DNA of 64,000 nt from Nephrocerus scutellatus (Eukaryota; Arthropoda; Insecta; Diptera; Pipunculidae): assembly GCA_947095585.1 (NCBI GenBank), contig OX352762.1, positions 24,280,669 through 24,344,668 of the forward strand. Direction: 5' to 3'. Positions 1-11,779 of this stretch are shown piece by piece. The notes beneath the pieces are model-generated. The model searched no databases, was not told where the DNA came from, and saw nothing but the letters and a program-made list of their open reading frames with translations. Every line of letters starts with the position of its first letter. The stretch's first letter is position 1. A program made the translations under genes and the position numbers.

Positions 1-773
1 ATCGAACTTCCAAAACAATAACAATTGAGGATATGGCTAGGATTAGGATGGAAGCAATATGCAAAACAAAACGTTGCTATGTTCTAATGCGCAATAACTT
101 GATACGATACTCGTGCCTAAGTATAGGTAGATGCATACGAATGCTAACAATGTAACAAATGTTTTTCGTTAGTAAATTTATTAAACCTCCTTGGTACTAA
201 TACCAAATGGCATTACTTTACATTATTATAAATCGACGAACGTCTAATAAATATCATATTTTCCAAAGTGTTATATTTATATGCTATATGTTTAACAATA
301 GCAACACGGACAGAATTTTAATCACAGTATGTGCCTAACTGCATGACTTTGGTACCCACATTTTTGTGAATCCCATCCAAAGAGTAAGAGAACACGTAGG
401 ACTACAGACATCATTTTTGTATGGTTTGTAGCAGCTGAAATATTGTCAGTTTCAAACTCAAATTCACCGTCTTTTGACACTTCTCAAAATGTTTCTCAGG
501 ACCAGGAAGTGCACACATTTTATGCTTGAAGCGATGGAATTCATTACCAAAACTTTTCTTGATGCCTAATCTTATTTTACTCTCTTTTACATAGTAAAGG
601 AAAGTATAGTAATCCTGAAAATTTTTGAACTCGGGATTAAGGCAGATTTAGCCATTTTCGTATCTCCTGAGTCAGAAAAAGCGAAAAAAATTCTCTGTTT
701 GTCTGTCTGTGTCCGTTCTACATCCCATATGAGTGAAGTGATGGGGAATAAAATTCATATTTAAGCTTTTTAA

Positions 774-2412
774 ACAGTGCGCGTAACCTTTACTTGCGGT
801 GTAAGTGAAACTTCCTTGATGTTGTGCCTCATAAAGACCCTCAAGAGATCCATAAAAGACCCACAAAAAACCACAAAAGACACCCGAAAGACGCTCGAAA
901 CACTCTTCAAAAGGCTGCAAAAAGACCCAAAAAATTCTTCAAAGAACTCCCCAAAATATCCACAGAAAACCACAAAAAGACCCTAAAAACGTCTAAGAAA
1001 ACCCCAAAAAAAGACCCCCAAAAGATTCCCAAAAGACCCTCAAAAAACCCCAAAAGACTCACAAAAAAACTCTCAAAAGACACCCAAAAGGCCATACCGA
1101 ATTTCATACAAATCGGTTGAGAAATTTCAGAATATGACCATATCCCAGAATTTCCATAGGAAGAAGTCTTACAGTTGGTTTTTAGTCATGCATCCCAAAA
1201 TTCCAGAGCTTAATAACCTTAATGACATTCCAAAATTCCAGAATATGACCATATCCCAGAATTTCCGTAGAAAGAAGTTTTCCAGTTGGATTTTAGTCAT
1301 GCATACCGAATTTCTTACAAATCGGTTAAGAAATGGCTTAGTTCCCAAAATTCCAGAACTTAATGACCATATCCCAGAATTTCCATAGGAAGAAGTCTTA
1401 CAGTCGCATTTTAGTCCTGTATACCGAATTTCATGCAAATTGCTTGAAGAAAGGCTTAGTTCCCAAAATTCCAGACCCTAATGACCATATCCCAGAATTT
1501 CCATAGGAACAAGTCATACTGTCGCATCTTAGTCCTACATACCGAATTTCATGGTAATCTCTTGAGAAATGGCTTAGTTCCCAAAATTCCAGACCCTAAT
1601 GACCATATCCCAGAATTTCCATAGGAAAAAGTCTTACAGTCGCGTCTGAGTCCTATATACTGAATTTAATAGAAATCGCTTGAGAAATTACAGTTACAAG
1701 AACTCAAAAATGTAACACAAAATCGCAACACAAAAGTAACACAACATTTTTTTGATACCGTACTAAAGTTTCTCCTCACCGCCTATAAAGTAGTTTCACT
1801 TACAAAAAAAATATAACAGTGCGTGTAACCTTTACGCGCGATGTAAGTGAAACTTTTTTGATGTTGTGTGGCAAAAAGACCCTCAAAAGACCAATAAAAG
1901 ACCTGAAAAGACCAACCAAAGACTATTCCAAAAACTCCCCAAAATACCAGCAAAAGACCTCAAAAGACGTCTAAAAAACTCCCAAAAGACCCTTAAAAAG
2001 ACCCCTCAAAAAACACCCAAATGGCCATACCGAATTTTGTACAAATCAGTTTATAAGTGGCTTAGTTCACGAAATTCCCGTCCCTAATGACCGTGTCGCA
2101 GAATTTCCACAGGAAAAAGTTTTATAGTCGCATCTTAGTCTTACATACCGAATTTCAGAAGAATCGCTTGAAACATTACTTTGTACCCAGAATTCCAGTC
2201 CCTAATGACCGTATTCCACAATTTCCATAGGATCAAGTTTTATAGTCGCATCTTTGTCCTACATACCAATTGTCATAGAAATCGCTTGAGAAATTACTTA
2301 ATTACAAGAATTCCAAAACGTTACACAAAATGTAACAAACGCAAAATCGTAACACAAAATTATTTTTGATACCGTGCTTGCCGCCGATAAAGTAGTTTCA
2401 CATACAAAAATA
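774..2412. repeat. Composite tandem repeat: about 1-kb unit, second copy partial
   Basis: Two head-to-tail copies start at about 775 and 1817, both with CAGTGCG followed by a matching stretch, so the long period is about 1042 bases. The second copy is shorter. Each copy has two parts. First comes a degenerate A-rich minisatellite built from AAAAGACCC-like 9-10-mers (828-1090 and 1870-2020). Then come monomers of about 118 bases, each carrying CCCAGAATTTCCATAGG or a variant, at about 1141, 1252, 1370, 1488 and 1605 and again at about 2092 and 2210. Both copies end in a similar stretch around AAAGTAGTTTCAC (about 1789 and 2391). Open frames here are lysine/proline-rich artefacts of the repeat. 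I recognise no family. Confidence 0.8.
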
Positions 2413-2552
2413 CCTGTATTTTATTTGAATCCGAATAAGGAATTCGAATGTCAAAACCAGCCAAACAGCAGGTTTTCAAATTACAAAGAAGGAATTCGAC
2501 AGTGCAATTGTTGTTGAAATTCCTTATTCCTCGGCAATTAAACACGGCTAAT
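2413..2552. mobile_element. MITE-like inverted-repeat element (family B, copy 1)
   Basis: The ends are imperfect inverted repeats of about 30 bases: TGTATTTTATT then CCGAATAAGGAATT on the left, and AATTCCTTATTCCTCGG then AATTAAACACGG on the right. The interior (CAATTGTTGTTG, CAGGTTTTC, GACATTCGAATT) recurs in reverse orientation at 62823-62966 and in part at 62978-63095. There is no coding capacity. A small non-autonomous DNA transposon is the best reading; no target duplication was established. Confidence 0.6.
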
Positions 2553-3059
2553 GTCGTGTTGTGGAAAAGGTGGTTAAAAACAAATTAAAAAAAGTCGATA
2601 CTGATTGTTTGTTTGGGTGTCAAATTGTTCCATTTGCTACAAAAACCGAACGGCGACTGCATTGTGCTCATCTGTATATTTATTCTAAACTATAATTTAT
2701 ACTTCTATTTACGTTACACCAACAACTTTTCTCATTTAGCTAGGCACGTGGCACTAGTGACAGTTTGAATCGTAACAAAACGATTGGAAATGGAGTTCAA
2801 GAATACCCCACATTTAACAAAACAATAAATTCAATCATTAAAAAACAATAATAAAACTTAGAAATTTGCCGTAAAGTGAAGACACGTATGAATTTAGGTA
2901 TGCATGGAACAATCGTCAAAGTGCAAATGAAACGCGACATTATAAGCGTATGTATTTTCAAATTATTACATTAATACATTTCGACATTTAATTTTCTGGT
3001 TGCAGATAACGTAGTGTATGAAGTTGTAGCGAGTAGCTACTTTGCTGATTTGTTCAGAT

Positions 3060-3854
3060 TTTCAGATATTAACATTAGTTGTTTTCTTCTTCGGCGGTTC
3101 GGCCGTTCGTCTTTTCTGTCTCTTGTTCTGTCTGTTGTCGCTCCGTGAAAAACCAATAATTTCGGTCAAAATGGTTAAATAAAACCTACGAAGTTTTTGA
3201 AAAACAAAGACAGCTGTACCGTTGACAAAGTGAACAAGAAATTAAGCAAAAATTAAATACGAAAATGTGTAAAAAATATAGCACAAACAAAAATTAATAA
3301 TTTTGCATCTTAGAGTCGACCATTTTGTTTTTTATTTTCTCACCCCAAAACATTCGCCATAATCGCAGTCTACCTTTGGTCCGCATCGGAAAAATTGAAA
3401 ACGCGAAAAAGAGACAATACAAGCACGGTAGAACGTACAACATATTTGCAATAAGAGCAGAGGAACCCCTTCAAGTGAGACCTAATTATAAAATTTAATT
3501 TTATTGTGAAATCTGAACAAACGTTTCATTTCCTTTGGAAGCGTGTAAACATATGTATATTTGCAAAATAAATAACCTATAATTGAGAAAACACGGTATT
3601 GCAAGAAAAAATTAATATATTACTGTGAAGTATGTAGATACATGAACGCAAACCTATGTGTAATTTAAAAAGTATTGTGAATTCCACTTTAATCTGCAGT
3701 GGTACGCTATTGTGAACCATCGAAAATTTTCGTGGTCACGTACACCTTTTCCTAATTACGACAAATACATATATTGACCGTCTGCTAACGGAAAGGCATA
3801 ATACTAATCCAAAACACAAATATAAAAAGCAAAAATTTGTATTTTTATTTGATG
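3060..3854 (+). other. Candidate 5' untranslated exon of the KDM4 gene
   Basis: This stretch has higher GC around 3090-3160, no long open frame, and ends in a strong donor (GAT|GGTAAGTTCT region, GT at 3855). It lies upstream of the coding exons in the same orientation. The first convincing acceptor upstream of the start codon is TTTTACAG at 21291-21298, so exon 1 may be spliced across about 17.4 kb. The start is a guess: no TATA box is obvious and the transcription start cannot be fixed by eye. It could belong to an unrelated transcript. Confidence 0.35.
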
Positions 3855-4810
3855 GTAAGTTCTGTTTACATTATGCTAAGTTCCTTATCAATAAACTAAA
3901 AAACTCCACATATATGCCTAATAAAAGCCGGCGATGTTCGGAAGTATTAAAAGGACAGTATGTACACATCCATACGTAGTTTACGCAATTGTTGTTTGAG
4001 AAATGTTTTTTTTGCTAGTAGTGTGGCAGTTATGTGCTGTGCTAAGATTAATACATTTTCCATGTTAATAATAAAAATATTTGCTTACTTCTTTTTATTT
4101 CTTATTAGTATTCTTTTAAGATTAGTTGGACTGTTTTAACATTTGTAATTTTTAGACACCCATTCGTCCGCTTTCGTATATTTATTATCTTGACTTACAA
4201 ATGCACAATTGGCCTGTCTATTCTTCTGAAAACCAGTAAAAAGTTACTGTCAATTATTTAAGTAAAACAGGGAAAACTATGTCCGCAAATAAAAGTGCAT
4301 TTATTCACAAAATTAGGAGGATAATAAATAATACTAATAATATTGTCTGTTTTGCGGGAGGAAACCTGTTCCGTAACTCAACATGAAACCGTAACAAGTC
4401 TGTCGCAATTAATAGTTGTAGCTGTCAGTTGAGATTGGTTTATAACAATGTTTGTGTGTTGGTATTATTATGTCGTTTTTTTTTTTCGTAAAACTCTGCC
4501 CAGAGTTGTTTTTTGGCTGTCAACTTGTTCGTTTCCCCTTCAAAACAACTCTACCGTAGAGCGAAAACCGATCTCTATATTTTATACTAACACAACAACA
4601 ACAGATGCAACAAAAAAGGTAAACAAAAGATTTTCACCTTTCGTGTTCGATTTCCCTTTTGAAAAAATATACGCTCGAGCGCGCTCTGGGGAAGAGTTTT
4701 TAGGAATATATCTGTTAAAAAAGTTAACAAAATCCATGCCATTTCTAATGTTATTCATTATTATTAAAGGGGTTTTCCAGTCGCCATAAACCATGCAAGT
4801 GTGTTTATAA

Positions 4811-5165
4811 TAATATTAAGCGCGACAGACCGTTGTGGTCCAAGACCTAGCCTTGCGACTATTCATGTTGCGCGTGTTATATTTTTGTTTAAATGGACGG
4901 TATTTTTATTATGTTTTAAATGATACAAACCTCCTTCTTCAAAGCACAGAGAAAAATTAATTTTTCAAAAAAAAATCTCGGAACTTTGGAAGCTTCTCGG
5001 TTTTACAGGTCCTGTTAACATTTTTAGGAAGTGGAGTTGGGGGCGTGGCAGATGGTAAAAATTCCGTTAATCGCTATTCCGTATATTCACCCAAAAGGCA
5101 AATTGAGAAGCTTTTCGTGACAGTTATTAGGTTATTACTCTCCGACGTTTGTCACGCCTGAGGTG
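4811..5165 (-). mobile_element. Degenerate tRNA-derived SINE, split by about 180 bases
   Basis: 4811-4916 reads, in antisense, like the 3' half of the SINE at 35681-35943 (CGCGACAGACCG, then a GTGGTCCAAG-like block and the ATTTTTG region). 5095-5165 matches its central part (AATTGAGAAGCTT, GACGTTTGTC). About 180 unrelated bases lie between them. The tRNA-like head with A and B boxes is missing. It is an old, interrupted copy. Confidence 0.6.
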
Positions 5166-5209
5166 AGGTCAAAAAAAAAAAAGAGCTACTGAAGTGAAGA
5201 GACTGTTCG

Positions 5210-5845
5210 ATTGGTATTCTTCACTTTATATAAATGTCAATGTTACACATCTGAAGTAACTGCACGAGCAGAACACCTCTTCACTTACTTTAGTTGCCCA
5301 ATTTCAGTCCAATCGAACGCGGCTATACAGTCTGGCAATCGAAGTGTTACTAACTTCACGCTGCTGTATCGTCAAACGGCTGATGACAGCATGCCCATAT
5401 TTTGACAAACGTTTGTCTGTTATATTATTTTCACGCTCCCATAGCCGAAAGTGACTGTTTCGTACGCTATAAACTAGCCTCGAAAGTAGCCCAAACAACA
5501 CTAGTTATGTTATGATATAAACGTATTTTGTTATTTACTACAATCTCAGCGAACACATTGCGCATGAGCAAGAATTCTCTTTTGTTTGTCGTTTGTGAAA
5601 AGTGCTCATCGTGCTCCTTAGATTGCCGAACTCGGCTACCGCCTCGTTCGTCAACGTTTGCTTCGACCTCGCACGATAAACTCCACTTTCCTTGCTCGTT
5701 CTGTAATATACTATTTCACACGTCCATGACGAAAGTGACTGTTTCATATACTATAACCTACCGTCGAAAGTAGCCGTTATACACACTAGTGAGTTAACAT
5801 ATAAAATACTTTTGTTATTTACTGCAGTCACAGCAAACACACATT
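5210..5845. repeat. Direct duplication with about 284-bp spacing, also partly present near 62.7 kb
   Basis: A block beginning CGAAAGTGACTGTTT at 5446 recurs at 5730 and stays similar for about 110 bases, through ATTTTGTTATTTACT and the following CACAGCAAACACA-like stretch. The left part of the region (TCTTCACTTA through AGTCCAATCGAACGCGGCT, about 5275-5330) also occurs at 62717-62785. No coding function is visible. It is probably a dispersed repeat with internal tandem structure. Confidence 0.55.
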
Positions 5846-5867
5846 CCCAGAGTAATTTTTACTTACT

Positions 5868-7931
5868 TATGTCCTATATCCCCTTGTGGGTCCTCTACTA
5901 CGCCTACGCGCCATCGCGTTCGGTTCCTGGCAATGAGCTTCAGCTCTCTCCAACTCTTCCCCAATTGCCGTGACTCTTCCTCCATGTATTTCTCGGACGA
6001 CCCGTTCTTCTACCATCCTGAGATAACGGGTTCCATTGCATTGCGTAGTTTGCTATGGAACTGTCGCCTTTTGGAGTCGTTGAATGGTTGTGCCTATTGG
6101 TTCCTGACCCGTTCTCTGGTAAAGATGTTCGTTAGAGATACGGTTAGGCCAGAAAACCCTTAAGATGTTCCTTAGGCACCTATTTACGAACGTTTGTAAT
6201 CTTTTTGTGATACTAGCGGTCACCTTCCAAGTGCTGCACCCATACAACAGCACAGATTCAACATTTGAGCGTTTAAGCTGATCGCATTGCTTCGCCAAAT
6301 CATGGACATCATTCCAAACACCGATTTTGCTTTGTCCTGTTCGGTTCCACCTTCGGTCGAGACAATACTCCCAAGATATTTGAAACTCTACCGGCTGTCT
6401 AGCAATGTTAACTTGAGTTACTGAGTTAGTGCCAAGGTTGATGATTTTTGTTTTGGCAGTATTAATCTTCAAACCCGCAACATTTGCCTCCCTCTCCACA
6501 TTTGTTGTGCAGCTCCATAATTCTGTGTGAGAGTAAACAAACGTCGTCAGCGTAATCCAGATGTTTGAGATGAGATGTAAGAGTCGAACGTATTCCTCCG
6601 TTTCCAGTAGATAAAGCTGCGCGAAGTACATCGCTAATCACCAACAAAAAAAGTATCGGCGATAGAATGCAATCTTGTCGTACCCCACTTCATAGTTTGC
6701 TTTAATAATAGCTATTAGTTTATCGGGTACACCTCTCCTTCGCAAGGCGAACCAGACAAACTGTCTGTTGACACTGTCAAACGCTTTCTCAAAATCGATG
6801 AACAGCAGGTGCAGTGGTGACCGGAATTCAACGCATTGTTCAATAATGATCCGCAGGGTGTTTATGTGGTCTACACAGGAGGATCCGGTGCGGAGACCGG
6901 CTTGTTCGGCATCGAGTGTATCTTCCATGTGTTCCTTAATACGCTCAAGTTCTACTTTGGCTATTACCTTTGCAACTGGAGGAAGAACGCAAATGCCTCC
7001 CAGTTTTCGCACTCCATAAGACTACCTTTTTTAGGGAGCTTGACAATCATTCCCTTCTTCCACTTGTCGGGGAAACTTTCTACCTCATTTTCCTTCGATA
7101 CATGGACTCTTAACTCGATTCTCGCTGCTGCTGGGATATCTACAATACGAGCTTTAAGTAGCTTACGTTCTTCAATCCGCCGCTGATCGCCACATGGTCG
7201 ATTTGGTTGGATGATGATTGCCTGTCAGTTGACACCCAGCTGAACTTGTGGCAAGTCTTATGCTCAAACATGGTGCCTCCTATGACAAGGTTGTTGGTGT
7301 TGCAGAAATCAACAAATCTTTCACCATTGTCATTTCGTTTGCCGAGGCCGTGCTTCCTAATCAGTTGTTTAAGTCCTTAATTGGCATTCAAGTACCCCAT
7401 CACGATGACGATATCTCCGTTCGGCGTTGCGTTTAATACAGCGCTTAGTTGATTGTCCTTTTCATCCTCAGTCGAAGGATTCTTTGGGGCGTAGCACTGT
7501 ATGATCGTGAGGCGCCGTACTCTAGGCCAAAATCTGGCCGATAAGATCCTGTCACTATGCGGGTGCCAGGAAATTAGGCCTCTGCGTGCTGATGGCGTTA
7601 GCAGCAGGTCTATTCCAGATTCACGGGGACTGCCGGAGGGTTTGCCGGAGAAGAGTAGCACAGTGTTGCACGTTGGGGATTGGCACTCTCCCGCGTCGAA
7701 CCATCTTGATTCACTCACTCCCAGTATGTCCAAATTATATCGCAGAAACTCACGTTCCATTTGAAGAAATCTGGCATTTTGAGGTCCTTCACTCCCTGAG
7801 TCAAGGGGTGTCCTCACATTCCTGAAACGAATCTTTGTCCGAGTACAATAGCCAAAAGTCGTCATTATTCGATCATTACTTATCCGAGGCGTTGTGTCGG
7901 TTTCAGTAGCGGGCATTTTTCGGTACCCCAT
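5868..7931 (-). mobile_element. RTE-like non-LTR retrotransposon, decayed
   Basis: Read on the minus strand, this is one element in order. An apurinic-like endonuclease lies at 7931-7377 (RYNLDILGVSESRW, then SDRILSARFWP and IIQCYAP). An EN-RT linker follows at about 7370-7140. Reverse transcriptase lies at 7012-6638 (VLPPVAKVIAKVELERIKEH, DAEQAGLRTGSSCVDHINTL, FIDFEKAFDSVNRQ). The YADD catalytic motif is near 6560 (HLDYADDVCLLS), and a C-terminal part with RCLRNILRVFWP runs to about 6053. The endonuclease-RT order and these motifs are those of RTE-type LINEs. Frame changes between the pieces, and a missing stretch between RT and YADD, show it is dead. The 3' end is near 5868; related 3' ends recur at 31.9 and 39.8 kb. 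Confidence 0.85.
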
Positions 7932-8190
7932 GGTGCTAACCCACGTTACCTAGACTAGAAACCCTAGACCGTTCGCACTTGCAGTTTTAGCCTACATATA
8001 TAAGGATTTATACACATAGATGCCCGGGGACCACCACGAGGAGGTAGAGCAAGCACTTCATCACGAACTTGATTGTTGCGCCACTGGCCCAAACCAAGTT
8101 TTGAGCAGTCAGTACTTTCCCGATCAATCCCAATGCAGATCCCCAGTAATTTTGCATTGCGCATAATAGGTTTAGCAGAAAAATCGAATT
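7932..8190. other. No identifiable feature
   Basis: Short spacer between the RTE 5' end and repeat family A. No gene, RNA or clear repeat is seen. Confidence 0.5.
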
Positions 8191-8194
8191 TGAT

Positions 8195-8705
8195 CGTGTA
8201 AAAAAAACAACCCATAAAAATTAAAATTTTTCTTGTAAATTCTCTAATTCACACACACACTGCGTGCTCGTTTTGTGGCAAAATCATCCACCAAATGACG
8301 CAGCGGCAGCGAACAGCGCTGCTCACAAAGCACAGAGCTCAGACTTTGCCATGATTTGATGCGATATAGCGATATTTAAAAATTGTATATGGGGGTCCCC
8401 AAAGGGTCGATCGCTCCAAATTTTTATAAAAAGTGTTTTCCATCGAAGACACACATGTGTACAAAATTTAAAGAAAATCGGGTAAATTTTGTAAAATGTT
8501 TGTATGGGAGCCCCCGAACCCGAGGGCCTCAAATTTTAATAGAATTGAAATTTAATGAATAGTATTGTCACCGGAAATATACATGTGTGCAAAATTTCAA
8601 TAAAATCGGGCTTTGGGAAGTGGGTTAAAAATTGATCGGAAAATCTGACCAGCCATCCAGCCACCCAGCCAGCCAGCCACGTGCACGCGAAGTTAATATA
8701 GAGAA
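8195..8705 (-). repeat. Dispersed non-coding element, family A (copy 1, minus)
   Basis: Family A elements have one end with AATTCTCTATATTAACTT plus a short GGCTGGCTGG-type microsatellite. The body is made of diverged 110-120-bp units, each with a CCCGATTTTCTTCAAATTTT-like block, an ACACATGTGTATCTCCGATG-like block and a GATCGGGCCCC block. The other end has GAGAATTTAC and AATTTTTATGGGTTGTTTT. Here both ends are present in reverse orientation (AACAACCCATAAAAATT near 8208, and AGTTAATATAGAGAATT near 8691), so it may be a complete short copy. There is no open reading frame. Confidence 0.7.
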
Positions 8706-8724
8706 TTTAAAAATAGCGTACATT

Positions 8725-9060
8725 AATCCCAGAAAAGTGTTTTTGGAAGTACCTTCAACGAATTTTTCAAGCATTTGGCGGTACCATTCGACACGAACTT
8801 TTTTGTGCGTCTGTCGAAAAATGTGGAACCCAACGAGCACATAGCTTCCACACCTTTAAATGTTCATGTAAGATCGTATACACGCTGGTTTCAATAATGC
8901 TAGGCATGCCTCGATTTCCCGATAAGTCACAACGGCTGTTTTTGGACGCCTTCATGAGGCTCGTCTTTGAGTGAACGTCGTTCGCGTTTAAATTCATTGT
9001 ACCAATTAGAAACACAAGCCAAGGATGGTGCTTCGTCCTTAAAAGTCTAATGAAGTAATT
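8725..9060 (-). mobile_element. Mariner-like transposase fragment (N-terminal part)
   Basis: Minus-strand translation between about 9050 and 8725 gives blocks typical of the DNA-binding half of mariner transposases: SLMKASKNSR-like text after the helix-turn-helix, then VYTILHEHLKVWKLCARWVP, HFSTDAQK and RVEWYRQMLEKF. Two frames are needed, so there is a frameshift near 8830. The catalytic aspartates are absent because the copy stops before the catalytic core. It abuts a family A repeat. It differs from the mariner remnant at 19.6 kb. Confidence 0.65.
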
Positions 9061-11309
9061 CGAAGCACTGTTGTTAAGTTAGCTCCTTTCGAAAATCGTA
9101 AAAAATCATCACACGAAAATGTTCATGCTATGTTCAGCTGGCAGAAATAAAGAAATTATGAATGTTTATTTTCTCCTAATTTCGGGACGTAAGAAACAGG
9201 TAAACAAATGTAAATATAAGACTTTATATTAATTTTGGCTTCCAATTGTAAGTATACCTATCTTTTATATTTATAAAAGAAATTAATTAAAATTTGAAGA
9301 TAGTTTGGTCGGGCCTGTGTAGTGGTATAGAGAATACCAGTGAAATTTATTATTCAATAAACTCAGATTAAAACAGTCAGGCAGACGCCTTTTGTGAACG
9401 AGCTAACCAACATTTGCTATATTGCTTTCATCAAAAAAATAAAAATTACAACAACAAATACATTGGATAGACCAGAAAATGGTTTAGCGTTAACCAAAAA
9501 AAATTTGTGGTTAAGAAATATTTAACCAAATTTTTATTTATAATTCCCACCACCAGATTCGACTTTTAAAAATTATATATTGATAAGTTGGCAAACACAT
9601 GAAACAAAAAATTGACCAAAATTTTGTTAGTTTCTGCTGTTACTTTGATCAGCCGAATACCCAGTTGAGCACTGCCTCCAATGCATAAGTATCAAAAACT
9701 GGTTTTTCGATGAACAAATTTAATTCCGGACATCTGCTTCTTTTTTCAATTCCTTCTCTCTTTTTTTGTCCTTATTTCATTTCCAAATATATGTTTGTTT
9801 ATGGAGATGTAAGCGCATGTATTCAGTGGGCTTGCTCTACTATTATTGTGAATGAATTGTTGTACTTTTTCTGCTGACTGCTGCCAGAGCGCAGACGTTG
9901 TACAGATACTTGACATTATTCACAATAATGTTCTGTTTTTTGGTTTTAGTGTTGATGTTATGTGATCGAAATATGTAATATGAAGAATCACCATATTCGT
10001 TGTTACATTACTTCTTATTACTATTATTTATATGTGTGGGTTAGCATAATTATGAATATGTAAATATTATAAATTTTGTACTAAGTTCTTAAGTTACGTT
10101 AGCATAAATTCAAACATGACGCGTTTAGATCTCGAAGGAACAAAAGAGTTCAAACCCGCATTGAAAGCAACCGGCATCAAAATTATTTCTTATATTTGAT
10201 GTACCTAAAAAATCTGCTGGGCTTTTATATCCTTATAAATGTGACAAATAAACGCATACTTCATAATCTCAAAGGAAACTGAAAAATCCTTAATAAATTA
10301 TACATAGTCGCAAATGGTGGGTTATTTTTATCCTATGGTTTTCAGACATCTTATAAAGAATATGTTTTTGCGAATAAGAATTTTCATTGTTTCAATGAAA
10401 TTTAATAATATTTTAACATTAGCCTCTTAAATATAATCACAAATTTCCTATCTAAATGATGATTTCCGCTGAGACTTCGTTACTGCGAACAAAAAACTGA
10501 TCGCTGCGACTGTGGAGCTAATGCTAAACTAAGGAAAAGGATAAGTATTTTGTATTAAAACGGTCGTCACATATGGTGCTTTTTTAAAGTTTGGATGTTT
10601 TCAACGGTCATTCGAACCCAAAAAAGGTCATTCAACCATTTTTTTCCTCGTAGAAGAGAGTCGAAATGTTAACTAGCGTTGCACATCAGGTATACAGCTG
10701 TGTTAATTTTGGTTCCACGACTTTGTAAGACAAACACTCTTGTTATGCAAGCAAATATGTGTGTATGTTTAAAACCTTTACAAGATAATTATCTAAGTGG
10801 CCGTTTATTGTCTTAGGTCAAGGTACAGAAAGAATAGATATTCTGTTCTTATGAAATAAACATATTTTCTGTGTGTTGACTCCGAATGTAAGGGTTGAAA
10901 ACCACTAATTCATTGGTAGTTTCACATTACAAAGGTAAAACACTTCAAAGTGGAAGCACAGGCAACTGCTCAAAGAAATTTCATAATTATTGTTGTCTTT
11001 TGTCTATAATGACTTTTGCACTATGATTTTATAGCAATTTTAATTGCGTACCTTTAACCAATGGTTTCTTAATATAGCATTATTTTTACACGGAACAAGT
11101 GGAAATCCGAAGGTGTTTCTTAATTTGTTAAACTTTATTTAGCCATGTTGGCAACATCTTGCACAATGATGGAGCGATGGTTGATGTAAGGTATTTAGAT
11201 AATTGTAGTGGTGTTCCACGCAGCAATTGTGAGAGCCCTAATTACCGCTTTAGTTTACCATTTTGTGTGACTTATCAAGTGTTATTTTGATGAATGATTT
11301 TAAATACAG

Positions 11310-11660
11310 CCTGTAACCTTCAAATACTCGTAAGAAAACAGTTCGATAATCCTAACTCCGAAAGCTCTTTCTGGTCGGCAACAAATTCAGAGTTGCAGGA
11401 CGCAGCTAAGGTCGGACAGTTGCAAAAATATTGAATGCGAGTTTCTTTCTCAGTTACCTTCTTACAGCTGCAGAAGGTGTTATGTGGAGTATTTGAGGTA
11501 GCTGCCCACCGGCTAGTGACCCGTACTAATAGCCACAATTCTGGAAATAGCACTTCGAAATCTTAATATAAACTCAGTGGCCCTCCTTTTATTGTAGGAG
11601 TGCCATAACGCTCTTAATATGGTACAGTTGGTCAGACATCAGACTGCTTTAACTGTAGTG
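11310..11660 (-). mobile_element. 3' fragment of an RNase H-bearing non-LTR element
   Basis: Minus-strand translation of 11553-11320 ends with a cysteine-containing block (NTFCSCKKV, then YFCNCPTLAASCN and KELSELGL). It matches the C-terminal tail of the element at 34640-36330 in composition and spacing (CSCK, then ITHTLPLQLSGPTYPHRF and RALGL). It is a short, degenerate fragment. The clade cannot be named beyond R1/LOA/I-like. Confidence 0.55.
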
Positions 11661-11779
11661 TAAACATGAATGTCTTTCTAAAAGGCGCTTCAGACTGTCT
11701 GAACTCTTATGACCTTTCTTAAGAATCTATATGATTTGTTAAAAATATCACTGTCATATGATAGCTTTCTTCAATTTTC

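Noticed and set aside
824..1120. Lysine/proline-rich open frame
   Set aside because: It is produced by the A-rich decamer minisatellite; the same text recurs out of frame in the second repeat copy.
4448..4789. 113-residue open frame
   Set aside because: No domain, unusual composition, start in T-rich sequence, no splice context; treated as chance.
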